64,000 nucleotides of DNA from contig WIDE01000030.1 in NCBI GenBank assembly GCA_015039315.1, positions 29,315 to 93,314 of the forward strand, written 5' to 3'. The DNA comes from Clavulina sp. PMI_390 (lineage: Eukaryota; Basidiomycota; Agaricomycetes; Cantharellales; Hydnaceae). The notes under the pieces were generated by a model, which was given only the letters and a program-made list of their open reading frames with translations, ran no database searches and was not told the DNA's origin. The translations under genes and the position numbers were made by a program. Shown piece by piece: positions 45,326-57,800 of this stretch (its first letter is position 1; each line of letters begins with the position of its first letter).

Positions 45326-46161
45326 TTCTATCACATTCTCTCTTACGGTCCGATGTGTGCGCCTAAACTTCTAGGCAAATGCGCGAGTTCCTCATGCGAA
45401 AACCAGTCGATGTCGTCACACATCGGCTTGAAATGCCCTTTTCTTTTGGCTCACGTGACCTTTCCCCACGTTGAAAGTCTCCTTCGCGCTCTCACTAATT
45501 ATCATGCACGGTCCCATTTGGGGTCATCGGTGTCTTGATATCGCGATGACATAGCGTTCAATGAGCTATGTGGACTATATTCGACTCCAACGTTAATCAT
45601 CATTCAACCGTTCAACCTTAGACTCTCAAAGCACCAATGCTTCTCATTCTCTTTTGGCCATGTGAATCGTTGCTGTACCAACTCACAACTACTGAAACCG
45701 CCGCAACCATCTCTATAAGGTTAAAAGATTTGCATGGAAAACAAGATGGCAGCATAGCAATCGTTTGGTGAAGAGTGATGGCTTGCGTCATTGACATGCT
45801 GACCCCTAAGTCTTACTCGGCCAGTGCGTGATAACTGCACGTTTTTCACGCTACTTCTGGATCTTGCTGTTCATGTTCTTGCTTTTCAGCCTTACCGGTC
45901 TCGCTGAGGGTTTAAGCCTTGCTTTCTGCGTTGCCTCCGAAGACTCCTTTGCTCCCTTAGATAAGGGGCAACGGTGGCTTGCCTCAGGATCTACATCCAG
46001 TCCTCTTCTGCGAGTGAGAGCATGGTGGATGAAAAACCGGGACGTGGGGCCCCTTATTGACACCGCCCCTTGACGATTGTCTGTGGGATGGAGTCAAGGT
46101 ATGCGCTTCCTGGTATATATCTTGCGATGTCATCCCCCTCTAACTTGCGCAACGTGAAACT
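45326..46161. other. Intergenic
   Basis: No gene recognised. An 81-codon frame at 45828-46073 has a hydrophobic start (WILLFMFLLFSLTGLAEG) but stands alone without domain support. It could be a small secreted peptide or chance. Confidence 0.5.
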
Positions 46162-47856
46162 ATGGCCTTGTCCCTCCTTGCTACGCTAGAATCCCTTCCC
46201 CCACCCCCACCACCGCCACTACTGTCGCCATCTCCAGTTTCAAGCTATTCGCCGAAACTACCAACCGAACTCTGGCGCATCATCTTCGAGTTCGCGACAG
46301 AGACCGCCCTATTCTTCGAAAACCGGTGGACCTACGTCGGTCAGGCCAACCCTTTTGATGAAGCGGAGCTCTCAAGCCCGAGCACATCCTTGGACGCTTT
46401 CCCAGCAACGGTCCGGGCCAATACGTCAATCCTTCTCGTGTGTAAACGATGGCACGCCATTGCCAGAGGACTGCTTTGGCGGCGCATTGTGATCCGTAGG
46501 AGGGCCCAGTTGGACTGCATTCTTCGTACCCTAGAGGCCAGTGCTGACAAGCGGATGAACCATTCCACAAATCGCTCGTCGTCCTTGGGGTGGCACGTTA
46601 CGCACCTCAAAATGATGGTCACGGTGCACGGGACGGCAGAGAAGGAACAACTCACCCGGACCGTTCAACGACTGCTCAAGCTATGCCCACGCCTAATAGT
46701 GTTCATCGACGCTGCGCCATATGGTCTGCAAGAGTTGTCGTCCCCATTCTTGGCAAGTTGCGATGACGAAACTGCGCATGATGCAGTTAAATCGCTGAGA
46801 TCCTTAGTTTGGTCGTACGGTGGACCCAAATTATTCGATCTGGAATCAATGTCACACATCTTATCCCTGCGCTCCATTACCATTCACTCGCCGACTCCCA
46901 GTGATCCACCTCCCACGCTCCCCATATCTGTTCCGACCCTCACCGCGCTTGACCTTTCCATCGCTTGGAACAACCATGCCCATTGGCGTTTTGTGGCCGA
47001 GCATGTTCAATTGCCGTCGCTGCGGTCCCTCACGGTTCGAACGCCGGCCACAGGCGATGGGGCGATGAGCGTTGAAGCTTATTCTTCACTCCACACATTC
47101 CTGTCCACTCATGGCTCCAGCCTTCAAAGCCTCGATATCTGTATTGTTCCAAGAGCTGTAGAGCCTTCTGCTCGACTTGTTCTTGGAGCACAGACAACAA
47201 ACCAGACCGACATTGGCCAAATCCTGCAACTCTGTCCGAACCTTACTGACCTCGTCATCTCAGCGCGATGGCTCGATCATGTTACGAATAATGACGGAGA
47301 AGTTGCGGCTGGAGAAGCCACTGGGATCATCTTCCACAATACACCAAGCAATCGATCGTGGAGCCACTTGAAGCTCCGGCGTGTTGGCCTCCGAGACGTT
47401 GCTTGTGATGATCGTGCCCGGGAGGCGGCCGAAACACGGAATAATTCCAGCACTGGAATCCGTGGTGCAGAGAGGTTCTCACACCGGGTAATCGAACTAC
47501 TTCTGCAGGTGCCGACCCGCTCTGTATCCCCGTCGTTCTTCGAGTGGGTGGTTCAGATGCAGCTGCAAGATAGATCTGTCATGCAGATGCCGAAGAGGCT
47601 GAAGAGTATGGCAGCGACTGTGGGAACTCTACTGAGTGCAAGACTACCCACTCCTGGGCATGGCCTTCACTCTGAGCGCACGACGAGGATGTTTCCTGAC
47701 CTCCGGGCCATTAGACTACTCGATTCATCGCTCTCGGACACGGACGACCGGCGCATGAGCAGCGATGACAAGCTCTTCTGGAAGGGATGGGCTACAGTAG
47801 CGGCGCAGCGTGGGGTGATTGTTGAGGACTGCTTCGGGTGCCGCATCGCACAGTGA
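46162..47856 (+). CDS. F-box domain protein, single exon (F-box 2)
   Basis: Intronless gene of 564 residues from the ATG at 46162. The start is Pro-rich (SLPPPPPPPLLSPSPV), then the F-box: YSPKLPTELWRIIFEFATET and, after about 50 residues, SILLVCKRWHAIARGLLWRR. That is the LPxELWxxI...V(C)xxW...LLW pattern. Leucine-rich blocks follow (LCPRLIVFIDAAP, VPTLTALDLSIAW, LPSLRSLTVRTP, LQLCPNLTDLVISARW, HLKLRRVGLRDV). A substrate receptor for SCF ubiquitin ligase is likely. It is unrelated in detail to F-box 1 in this window beyond the shared layout. Substrate unknown. Confidence 0.8.
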   Translation: MALSLLATLESLPPPPPPPLLSPSPVSSYSPKLPTELWRIIFEFATETALFFENRWTYVGQANPFDEAELSSPSTSLDAFPATVRANTSILLVCKRWHAIARGLLWRRIVIRRRAQLDCILRTLEASADKRMNHSTNRSSSLGWHVTHLKMMVTVHGTAEKEQLTRTVQRLLKLCPRLIVFIDAAPYGLQELSSPFLASCDDETAHDAVKSLRSLVWSYGGPKLFDLESMSHILSLRSITIHSPTPSDPPPTLPISVPTLTALDLSIAWNNHAHWRFVAEHVQLPSLRSLTVRTPATGDGAMSVEAYSSLHTFLSTHGSSLQSLDICIVPRAVEPSARLVLGAQTTNQTDIGQILQLCPNLTDLVISARWLDHVTNNDGEVAAGEATGIIFHNTPSNRSWSHLKLRRVGLRDVACDDRAREAAETRNNSSTGIRGAERFSHRVIELLLQVPTRSVSPSFFEWVVQMQLQDRSVMQMPKRLKSMAATVGTLLSARLPTPGHGLHSERTTRMFPDLRAIRLLDSSLSDTDDRRMSSDDKLFWKGWATVAAQRGVIVEDCFGCRIAQ

Positions 47857-49756
47857 GTCACTGGCTGGCCCGCGCACAGGTGAGCAAATAGGTTTGCGCT
47901 ATCGCATCGAAGGCTTTGCATGGCTGACAGGAACACATCAATGCGCCAGCAAGTTCGACTGCTTCGAGTAAGGTTATTTCCTAATAGACGTTACGTTTAT
48001 CATGCGCCCATGCCAGATTTTCGCGAAGACACCCGCTTTATTATTAGCCTCCTGTTTGCTTGGACTATGTTAGCCATTTACCACATAGCAACTTAGCAGA
48101 TTTTTAATGGACCTTGTTATTTGGACTCGGCCCGTCGAGGTGGCCGGCTAGGAAAGGAATGTAACGGCTGAGAAGGCGTCCACCCTTTGTGTACATATAT
48201 TGACCTTACTTTTGCCACCTTTTCTTGCAAAGACGGTCAGGTTTTCTTCTGAATACGAGTGTACGCCTGGTGAGGATGAGAGATACTGAAATGAAGATCT
48301 ATATTCTCTGTGCCGCGAGTAACTGTCTAGCTGTATGGAGGAGCTTTAGACCACCACACTTGGTGAGGCATTTTGTTTATGACGCCGGTCTGGGAAGTCT
48401 AATATTCCTTCATTGTATGCAATAGGTCGCGCATCTCTGCAATCTTTTAGCTTAATTTCCTCGGACATAGCACCACCCCCAGCTATCTGCATTACCAATT
48501 GTTGAGCACAAACCAACGACCCATTGGTACAATGCCATGGCGAGCTCCATGTGCCCATTTGACGACGACGCTGGATGGGCAGCTTCCTACCCTGTTTCTC
48601 ACAATTCGGTCTTCATTTTCGCCTCCTGCCTTGCCATCGGTGACTCGTACCTTTCATGCGCTGACCCACGACTAGTGGACTCGGGACACCGGATCCCACG
48701 TCTGCTATTATTGTGACCGACAACTCTGCCGACCCTTCCCGATGGCCCGACGCCTCTAACATCTGTCTCATATCCCATTGTGTTCAAGCCGTCTGCCCTG
48801 ACGGTGTGGCAGGTATTAGCGTACACAGCGGTTCGGGCAGTGCCCCCCGTCGTCATCCGGATCATGGACCATTTGATCATTCGAACCTTTCGCGACATGA
48901 AATCCTGATCCAAGAAGAACACACTCGCGTAACTCCACTAGCAGCAGCAAATACCAAGAGGCAGCTTGCCTGCGCTAGTTGCCGGGGTAAATAACGTCTT
49001 CGTGTATCGTTAGTGCGAGAAGAAGGCTCACAATAATACCAATGATAATTACTGATTCTCCACATACTCGTTACCCAACGATCTGGCAGGGATCCTGCAC
49101 TTTCCCGCGCCAATGCTGCTGATCTTGGCTGCTCCCCCGATTTATGGCGACTTGACACTACAAAACACCTCGTTGTAACCGAGCTGACAGATGACATTTT
49201 CAAGAGCTGAGAAAACGGAGCTAATTGGAGCATTGGCGGCAAAAGTAGGAGGCAACGGTGAATTTTCGCAGAGCCTACCCACTCGGGGTCTCAACACCGT
49301 GGGAACTAGTCTGGCGGATGACTGATCTACGTGCGCCCTATGTGCTGCATCGAGGCCTTATTCACTATCTGTCGGGTGCATGGTTCTACTCCGCGGAGCC
49401 TTGATGGCTGATCCGGTCCCCTTTCCAACGCCAGCATCGCTATTGGGATAAGGATCATGCGTGTGAGTGACCGCCTGACAGCAAGTGGGTCTTGGGAGAG
49501 CAATTCAAACGTCTCAAACTCCATTGGGCGGCCGGAAAGTATTTGCATTGATCCTGGGCAATAATGCTCCTGCTAGACTCGGAGGCTGATTCGGATTTCA
49601 TCTCCTCGTTCACGATTCGACCTGGGACTGTGGCCACGGTATTGATTTCACCACCATCATGCGGCCTCCTCACTCGCTCATTTCCCTAGAGCCTTTTATG
49701 AGGCTGAATCTTGCTTGAGCACTCCTTCGTCCCAAAGTCCCCCTCTACCAAAAGCC
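47857..49756. other. Intergenic, 1.9 kb
   Basis: No gene recognised on either strand. Holds the promoter of the first P450 gene. Composition drops to AT-rich near 48000-48120. Confidence 0.5.
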
Positions 49757-51916
49757 ATGTTTACTTCTGCTGTCGTGGGCCTGCTCATTGCGGCTGTGGC
49801 CATTGCCCTCCGTCTCCTCACTCCCGATCGTAAAGGGAAGAAACTGCCTCCTGGGCCCATCCGTTATCCAATCATCGGCAATGCTGGTGGTATTCGCACC
49901 GACCATCCTCATCTGTTCTACCATGAGATGATCAAGGAATACGGTGTGTAGTGCTCTCAAGCCTTTCTCTCCTGCCTATCTGATCATGAACAAACACAGG
50001 TGACGTTGTCTACCTGGAGGTCCTGTCCACCCCCATCGTCCTTCTTGGCTCGTATGAGGTTTGCAACCAACTGTTACTGAAGCGTGGAACTATCTACTCC
50101 GACCGCCCGGCATCACATTTCAGCGACCACTAGTGAGTTTAATGTCTTTATGAGACGTCCCTACCCAAGTAATCTGACACGTCCGACTAGCTTCGAGATG
50201 GACCACCTCCTCCCCGTTTCGCCCTATGGTTCTGTCTGGAAGGAACAGCGCCGCATGTACCACGATCACTTGTCAGCCGAAGTCACCCAGAACTCCTACC
50301 GCCCCTTCGTCGAGCATCAAGCTTGGGATTACGTTCTGCATGCTTTCGCCAAGAAGGACAACCTCTCTGTTGACTATGAAGAGTGAGTTCGCTCAATGCT
50401 CCCTAAGGTCATGTGATGCTCATTGGGATGAAACACATGAAGGTTCGGCATGAAGACCATGGCCTACGTTGTTTACGGCTTCAAGCTTGACAGCCCCAAG
50501 GACCCCGTTAGTGGCCGTGACTCCTGTGTGCAAAGCTGTTTGCTGATATAGCCCTTCGTAGATGTTGAAACTCCTCATGTCCGGTACTGAGGCTGGTAGC
50601 GCGACACTCGTCCCTGGCAAGTTCCTGGTTAACGTCTTCCCCCAAAGTCAGTTTTTTTCTCCATCTCCATCGGCCAGCTTTCTCAAGCACTCTCCTCCCT
50701 GTAGTGTTACACATTCCTTCGTGGTTCCCCTTCACCAACTGGCAGGCTATTGGACGTCACCACCGACCTCTCATGCTTGACATGATCAAGCTTCCTCACC
50801 AGAAAGTCAAGGATGACGTGGTAAGAGCGGATTTCCACCGAATATCTGGCACCATCTCACGTCTCGCTGTAACCCCTTTAGAAAGAAGGCAATGCTCAAC
50901 AATCCTTCTCCCTCAGCATGCTTGCCGATGAGACCACTTTGACGGACGCAGAGCTTTCCAAGACCAGTGGTGCTGCTTGTGAGTTGTTTTGTATTACCCT
51001 GATTGCTGTCAGAATGACTAATGCTCTTCGTCTCAAGTCATTGCTGGTGCCGAGCCCATTGCTGCAATGATCCCGTACTTCCTTTACGCTATGGTCAAGC
51101 ACCCCGCTGTCTTCAAGAAGCTGCAGAAGGAAATGGATGCCGTTGTTGGCAAGGACCGTCTCCCTACCATTGATGAGTACGTGCGGTTCTCCCACTTCTT
51201 GAATGTATGGAAGCTCATCATCATACAGCATGCCCAACTTGCCCTACGCCGAGGCCGTCCTCCAGGAGGTTATGCGATGGCTCCCTGCCTCTCCCGTCTC
51301 GGTGCCTCACATGAACAGCGAGGCCGACGTCTTCAACGGTTCGTACTCTAGCCGAGCTTCATGGTAATCCATTCTGACTTGGACATGGCTCCCATAGGCT
51401 ATTACATCCCAAAGAACTCCATCATCATCCAAAACACCCACACCCTCTCCCGTGATGAAAACTACTACAAGGACCCAGAGACTTTCAACCCCGAACGCTT
51501 CACGGGACCTAACCCCGAGCAGGACCCCAGGCTGTGGATTTTCGGTGTTGGTCGCCGGTACGTGTGTGTGAGACTTATGGAGACAGATCAGTGGCTGAAA
51601 TCCTGTGTGTCGAATTCCCTAGTATTTGCCCCGGTGCTCCATTCGCCGAGTTCGTCTACACCGCCGGTATCCTCACGGTCATTGCTACCTGCAATGTTGG
51701 TCTCGCTAAGGACGCGAATGGGAAGGATATCGATCCTATCCTTAAGACCACTGGCCGTGTTGCCAAGTACGTTGACACATTGAATTTTTGCCCAAGGAGT
51801 TTTACTGACAAGCTCGATCTTTCAGCCTTCCTCTTCCCTTCCCTCTGTCGATTACGCCTCGCTCGGAGTCCATCACCAACCTTGTCCGTGATGCCGTCGC
51901 AATGGCTGCTATCTAA
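49757..51916 (+). CDS. Cytochrome P450 with atypical I-helix (CYP 1)
   Basis: Heme-thiolate monooxygenase with about ten short introns. The ATG at 49757 gives an N-terminal membrane anchor, MFTSAVVGLLIAAVAIALRL, then the proline hinge KLPPGPIRYPIIGNAGG. Further blocks are LSTPIVLLGSYEVCNQLLLK, YGSVWKEQRRMYHDHL (C-helix WxxxR), the I-helix FIAGAEPIAAM near 51040-51070 and KEMDAVVGKDRLPTIDE. The K-helix is EAVLQEVMRW (ExxR), followed by YYIPKNSIIIQN and FNPERF. The heme motif FGVGRRICPG is split by an intron near 51560. It ends at 51916. The I-helix lacks the usual Thr of AGxDT; the other P450 here has it. Resembles the basidiomycete clan often annotated as O-methylsterigmatocystin oxidoreductase-like; substrate unknown. 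Its 3' end lies 213 bases before the agmatinase gene on the same strand. Confidence 0.85.
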
Positions 51917-52129
51917 GCGCCTTCCCTTCCATCTCTCTTGCACCCACCCTTAGGCTTAGTGTGGATAATCATCTCCCGGGCTGTTCCCCTTAATGTAATG
52001 TAGAGCTGTGGGCCCTCTGTACGCTACGCGCTCGTTGGTTTTATCGTCAATGACATTTCGAATCCCTCTCACACAATTGAGACAGTGGCGAACAACGTTC
52101 GAGGTCTTATCCGAGTGTCAGCAACTGTA

Positions 52130-53937
52130 ATGTTCCCTATCAGCTTGGGATTGCTCATTGCGACAACGGCTTGGGCACACGCTGGTCATTCCGAATCAGC
52201 CCAGGCGTCGTTCTCCCCATCTACAGGCCCCGACTACACAGCTGTGTATGGCCCACAGATAGATCTGCCATTTTCAGGCCCTTTGTCGTTTGCGCATCTT
52301 CCCTACACCAAATGTTTAGACGACACCACTGCTAAATTCGATATCGCAATTCTCGGCCTCCCGTTCGATACGGCCGTCTCGTATCGTCCGGGAGCAAGAT
52401 TTGGCCCTCATGGAATTCGATCAGGCAGTAGGAGGCTAAGATACGAACGAGGCTACAGCCTTGCGTGGGAGTCTTCCCCCTACGATCGGAATAGCACCAC
52501 TGTCCTGGATTGCGGAGACGTGAGTGCTAAATTGGTGAATGCGTGAGCTCAGTAGCTCTGAATTCATTCCTCTGAGGATAGGTTCCTGTGACGCCGTTTG
52601 ACAATATACAAGCTGTGGCTCAGATGGAATCGGCTTATGGCACTTTACTCAATCGAGAACCTGCCCATTTATGCGAGGGGGACAATGCCGCTTGTCGGAT
52701 GAAACGACTGTCAACACTGGGAAAATCTCATCCTCGAGTATGTCCAGCCCTGCATCTGAGTCACCGATAGCTTGCCCTCATTGACGCGTAATATCAGATA
52801 GTAACGTTGGGCGGCGATCATGCTATTGTGCGAATACACATACTTTCTATAATTAGATTCGGTCAGCTAACTGCTGGCTCTCATCCAGGTGTTGCCAATC
52901 CTTCGCTCTTTACATGGCATATATGGTCCCATTACAGTCATACACTTTGATAGCCACCTGGATACTTGGCCACTGGGTGGCTACTATGGCAATGATGATA
53001 CTTCACTCATCACCCATGGAACATTTTTTTGGACGGCTGCACGCGAACGTCTTATCAGGAATGGCACGTCAGTCCATGCTGGTATACGATGCAAGATGAC
53101 CGTAAGCCGTAAATTTGAATCGAACTTGCTCTCAATGATTCTTGAACCGGATCTCTAGGGGGCAGAAGATATGGACAACGACGCTGCTGTAGGGTTCGAA
53201 ATCATCACAACAGACGATATCGATGAGATTGGAACCGCAGGGATCGTCAAGTTGATTCGAGAGCGCGTAGGAGATACCCCGGTATACCTTAGGTGGGAAT
53301 AGGGTTTCATCTAAATGGTGACAATTGTTAACTTCCTTTCTCCCCCATACCCTTGTAGCTTGGACATAGATGTTATTGACCCATCTCTAGCCCCTGCCAG
53401 TAAGTCGTATCGAGATCAGCCTGAGTCAATATTTTGCCATCGATCGCTAATTACTCCTGCAGCTGGGACTCCTGAGCCTGCAGGGTGGACACCACGAGAA
53501 ATGCACCGAATCCTGCGGGGACTCACTGGCTTGAACTTTGTGTACGTCGGATTCTCCAATCAGGCACTAATGCGGTGGCGAATCACGAACTAAACCTCGG
53601 TGACTGGTATGCGCGCGCGCCATGTCAACAGTGGCGCTGATATTGTGGAGGTGTCTCCAGCATATGACACGAATGGTGAGTGGAAGCTCAGGCGTCGCCG
53701 CTTCATGCGCGTTTGCCGTAATGCCTGCTCGCGAGTAGAACTAATCAAGACTATCTCATTCTACCACCTTCCCCATATTCCCAACATATCGGGCGATACC
53801 TGATAGCCGAAAGTACAAGCGTTATTGCAGCCAACATTGTGCACGAATTTCTCGAAATGATGATCCACGATAAACCCCCGACTGGCTTCAGGAGCACCCT
53901 ACGGCGCAAAATTCCAGCACCCGACTCCGATGAATGA
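52130..53937 (+). CDS. Agmatinase-type ureohydrolase with signal peptide
   Basis: Mn-dependent ureohydrolase of the arginase/agmatinase family, releasing urea from agmatine or a related guanidino compound. The ATG at 52130 gives MFPISLGLLIATTAWAHA, a likely secretion signal. Family blocks in order: DIAILGLPFDTAVSYRPGAR and FGPHGIR, IVTLGGDHAIVLPILRSLHG (GGDH metal ligands, near 52810-52915), ITVIHFDSHLDTW (DxHxD, near 52935-52970), YLSLDIDVIDPS (SxDxDxxDP), APATGTPEPAGW split by an intron, then GADIVEVSPAYDTN and STSVIAANIVHEFLEMM. It ends at 53937 with a short hydrophilic tail. All metal ligands are present; DSHLD in place of DAHLD is conservative. About eight exons. Agmatine and related guanidino compounds as substrates, and extracellular or vacuolar location, are inferences. 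Confidence 0.85.
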
Positions 53938-55571
53938 CCTCGTCACCCCGCGTCGCGCCTGCTGCTCCACCTGGAGGATTTTCCTGCTCTCGATGCATGT
54001 TGCGCCCAGACACTAAGATAGACTTTTGGATGGATCTCCGCTTTGGCAATAGAGGCAGTCTACTATAGCGCGATGTTTCGCACGACTCAGGTGACGAGAG
54101 GTTTCCCTCCCTGAGCAACCGCCGTCATCCTACTGTTCACATGCGAATAGCAATTACCCCGCTAAGCCCAGGAAAATCCGCTTTTTGAAGGCCTCGCACG
54201 CCATCGTCACAGACACGATGGGGAGAATGCTGAAATTGGTCACCGTTGGTGTGAGAATGTACACTTGTCGGAGACGCCGCCATCCGCGTGGGTATGTTCA
54301 GCCGCTCACGAACTAGTATGCCCCTCCTGAGGATCATGAACGGGGCGCTGCAAATACCCTCTGAGGCGGTTTGCCAGTGCCTCTGCCGTTTCGCTTATCA
54401 AAAATGAGGTTTCAGCTCCGCGGATCTAGAGCCGCAGCTCAATTCTCGCTTGAGTCACCGGAAAGGTCGCATTTTGGACCACTCTCCAGTCATCGCAACA
54501 GGCATGTTTGAGCCTAGCATTCGAAAGGTACCGCGAACTTCATCCGTCCTAAACTCGACTCCGTCGCCTGACGATAATGACGACGTCGTGCGCGCGTCCA
54601 TCGCATTGACGTGCGCCCCGCAGCGCATCCAAAGAGTCCTAAATACAGCCGATATGGGAAAACCCTGGGCCAGCTTATCGGTGCGATTTTTACTGACATC
54701 ACCGCTGACACAGCGTGCCTGCATGTGGCTCATATTACGCGATTGACATTTGCATTGCACTACCGCACTGATGAAGATCCGGGCTTGATGAAATGAGGTT
54801 TTGATTGGGTATACTGCTACATGTCCGCGGACGCATCAAACGGTGATCGACTATCAAATACTGTTGAGGCCTTTTAAGTGTGCGGTTAAACTAGTCAGAG
54901 ACACGTTACCAGGAAAAAGTCTACAGGTTTAAAATTTGACTCTGAATCCGAGCCCCACGGAATGTGTCTATCACCGGGTCGGATCTTAACCCCGTACCGA
55001 GGGTTATCAGATTACAGACGGATTAACCAGTGATAGGCTTCAAATGTCTTTATACAGCAGCACATATGCATATCGTGACGTGTGCGTGTGCGTGAGCGTG
55101 AGCGTGAGCGTGAGGTCGAATATCGTGGAGCGTGGTTGATCATCTCAACTAGATGTAAATATCACCATCGTCCATTCGGCACTTGATGACTTGGTGCAGG
55201 AAAGATGTAGTATGCCACTTGTAGGTGAGAACGCCTATGAGATTTCCTCAACGCCCACAATGACTCTGACTTAGATCGAGGTATTGCATGGAGGTGCATG
55301 TGCGAACTCAACTCTCCATCACAACTATCGGCGAACACATCCGGTAATTGGATAATCACCAGTGTGCAAGGGAGATTGTATACATTGTATTCCTTATGAA
55401 CGTTTACAAGCACGATTCTCGAGTAGGAAAGGATAGGATAGTGGACTTAGGGGGGAAAGTGAACGAGTAAGCTGGTAGCAAGCGAGCCTCAGAGCTTCAT
55501 ACGCGCAACGCTGCGTCAACATACGCGTTTCTGTGGGCATTTCAGGGAGCGGCGACGCGGAAGAATTCGAT
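53938..55571. other. Intergenic, 1.6 kb
   Basis: No gene recognised; converging 3' ends of the agmatinase and second P450. Contains a short gtgagc/gcgtga microsatellite at about 55079-55115. Confidence 0.5.
55079..55115. repeat. GTGAGC hexanucleotide microsatellite
   Basis: About four perfect copies of cgtgag preceded by gtgtgc variants. Ordinary simple repeat. Confidence 0.85.
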
Positions 55572-57800
55572 TTATGCAGAAGCAGTCACAGCAGCCTGTA
55601 GCAAAGCAAGGGCGCCGTCTGAACGGGCCTTGAAGCGGAACTCAAATGGAAGAGGAGTACTACAAGAGGCACAAGAATGAGTCAGCCACTATCGCTTTCT
55701 TGAATATCAAAGATTCGCGTACTCAATGAGTTTTCCAGTGGTGGCTGGGCTGACAGGGATCTGCTGTCCATTGGCATCCAGGGCGTAGGTGATGTCGGTG
55801 GTGGCGAGCATAGTTAGCATGGCAGCCAGAACAACAGATTCGCCAAAGTGCATCCCGGGACAGATACGCCGTCCGACACCGAATACGTAGTAGCGGGGAT
55901 CCATAGGCGGATTCTGAGTCATGAAGCGCTCAGGCATGAAGTTTTCCGGGCTGCTATACTGGCTCTCGTCCATGGCCATGGCCCTGTTGTCAAATTTGGA
56001 ATATTTGAGATTCACATCCTCGTATCTGGCGCTCGTTCGATTATTGACGTACCAAACATTTTGTACTATGACGGTGTCCTTGGGAATGAGGTAGCCTGCA
56101 GCATGAACGTGAGATGAGCGGTTCAACCGTGGCACGTAGGCGTAGTAAACTCTTCACCATTGTAAACATCGTCCTTCATGACGGAGTGAGGGACCGAGAA
56201 GGGGGCGACAGGGCGCCACCTCAGAACTTCCTTGTATATAGCATCGACGAAAGGTAGGTTGGCAACACTGGGAAAGACGCGTTGCATGAGTGTCAAATTA
56301 CTTGCAACGGTAAAGCAGGAGACGTACTCGTCAATGGTAGGAAGGCGGTCCTTGCCAACAACTGAGTCGATTTCCTTCTGAGCGCGCTTCATGGCGTCGG
56401 GGCGCAACAGCATGGCATGGATAAAGTGTTGGACGACACCACCAGTAGTATCAGATCCAGCAACGACTGAGCTCAAAGGGCGTCAAATTGCTTGTGAGAA
56501 GGGCCAAGATTCCAGAGAGGATAAACGTACAAGAAGACCCAGCAGTGAACATTATTTGCTCCTCAGTCAGGGTAGTGCTGTCGTCATGAAGCATGCTTGT
56601 AACAAAGGTCTGCTTGCCCTTTCCCTCCTTCTAATATTTCAGGTCTTCCAGGTCAGGGGAAGAATGAAAATGCGTCAGTGAGAGCTGAACGTACATCCTG
56701 TTGTTTGGCAATCATAAAAGGCTCCACGATCATTCGCCCCATGAGACTCTGCCAGTACTTGCCAACACGCTTCCAGTCCGCGCCAGGGAACCACTCGGGG
56801 AGCTTCGCAACTATACGATATCAATAACGTAAGGTCAGGTTGTACCGACGACAGGGAGGCATGACGTACGGCCAGGGATTAGGTTCACCCAGAACTTGCC
56901 AGGGATAATAGTCGAAGACCCGATTTCCGTACCCTTGACGGCAACTTGGAGAATCTAAATATCGACGGAAGGTGTCAGGAGATCACTCTTGGCAGAAAAT
57001 ATTGAAGTGAGGCCGACCTCCTCATCATTTGACCTGACACGGATACCGTAGATTGTATGCAAGAAAGTCCTCAGGAGCGCTCTGTGAAAATATACGTCCA
57101 AATTAGCCTTGAGGAACCCAATCAGGCAATGTGGATGATTCTCACAAGAAGTACTCGTGCGAGATGTTCTTCTTTGCATTCAGGGATGCAAGCACGTACT
57201 CCTGAGCTTGGACCTCGACATCATGGCGGTAGAGATCCCTGACAGTGTCTTTGCCCATATGTGCGTGGTACATCCTGCGTTCTTCCTTCCACTTTTGACC
57301 GTACGGGGACAAGGGGGGATGGAAGCCGAGACTATAGAACTTGAATGTAAGCAAAAATATCGGATTGTATACCTATTTTGGTAAAAGAACTTACGTCTCA
57401 GATGAGAGAGGAAACTTGGGACGATCGGAATAGTGAATCCCGCGTTTGGAAAGGAGGGCATTCGCCGCATCATAGCTGCCAATAAGAAGAATTTGCTGGA
57501 ACATCACTTGGATGAAGACAAGATCGCCTAGATTGCAAAGCGAATTTAGCTATATTCGACAGGTAAACATGGAATAGAATCTAGTCTAGTACCATATTTC
57601 TTCTTGAGATCGGTGTAATATAGCCAAGGAAAATCATAGGGCATATGCCGGACGTTCCCTATGATGGGATCACCAACAGGCCCAGGTGGATACTGTCGTC
57701 TCTTAATGGTCAAGTAGATGTGGAGGGAGAAAAGGGATGTGGCGGCGAGGACGGTAAGGGTCGCCGTATAGGAGGTAGGCATCACAGATTCCAAGAGCAT
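55572..57800 (-). CDS. Cytochrome P450 (CYP 2)
   Basis: Second heme-thiolate monooxygenase, same clan as CYP 1. The ATG at 57800 gives MLLESVMPTSYTATLTVLAA plus SLFSLHIYLTI (membrane anchor), then QYPPGPVGDPIIGNVRHMPY. Further blocks are LSPYGQKWKEERRMYHAHM (C-helix) and the I-helix VVAGSDTTGGVVQ near 56450, which keeps the canonical acid-Thr pair. KEIDSVVGKDRLPTIDEYV follows, then the K-helix AIYKEVLRWRPVAP (ExxR), YLIPKDTVIVQN, PENFMPERFM and the heme motif FGVGRRICPGMHFGE near 55845-55880. It stops at 55572. An insertion before PERF (NNRTSARYEDVNLKYSKFDN) may be a retained intron in this reading. Substrate unknown. Orientation is opposite to CYP 1 and the agmatinase. Confidence 0.85.

Noticed and set aside
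20086..47856. F-box 1 and F-box 2 as tandem duplicates
   Set aside because: They share only the general F-box plus leucine-rich layout; blocks do not align beyond the motif, and they lie 24 kb apart.
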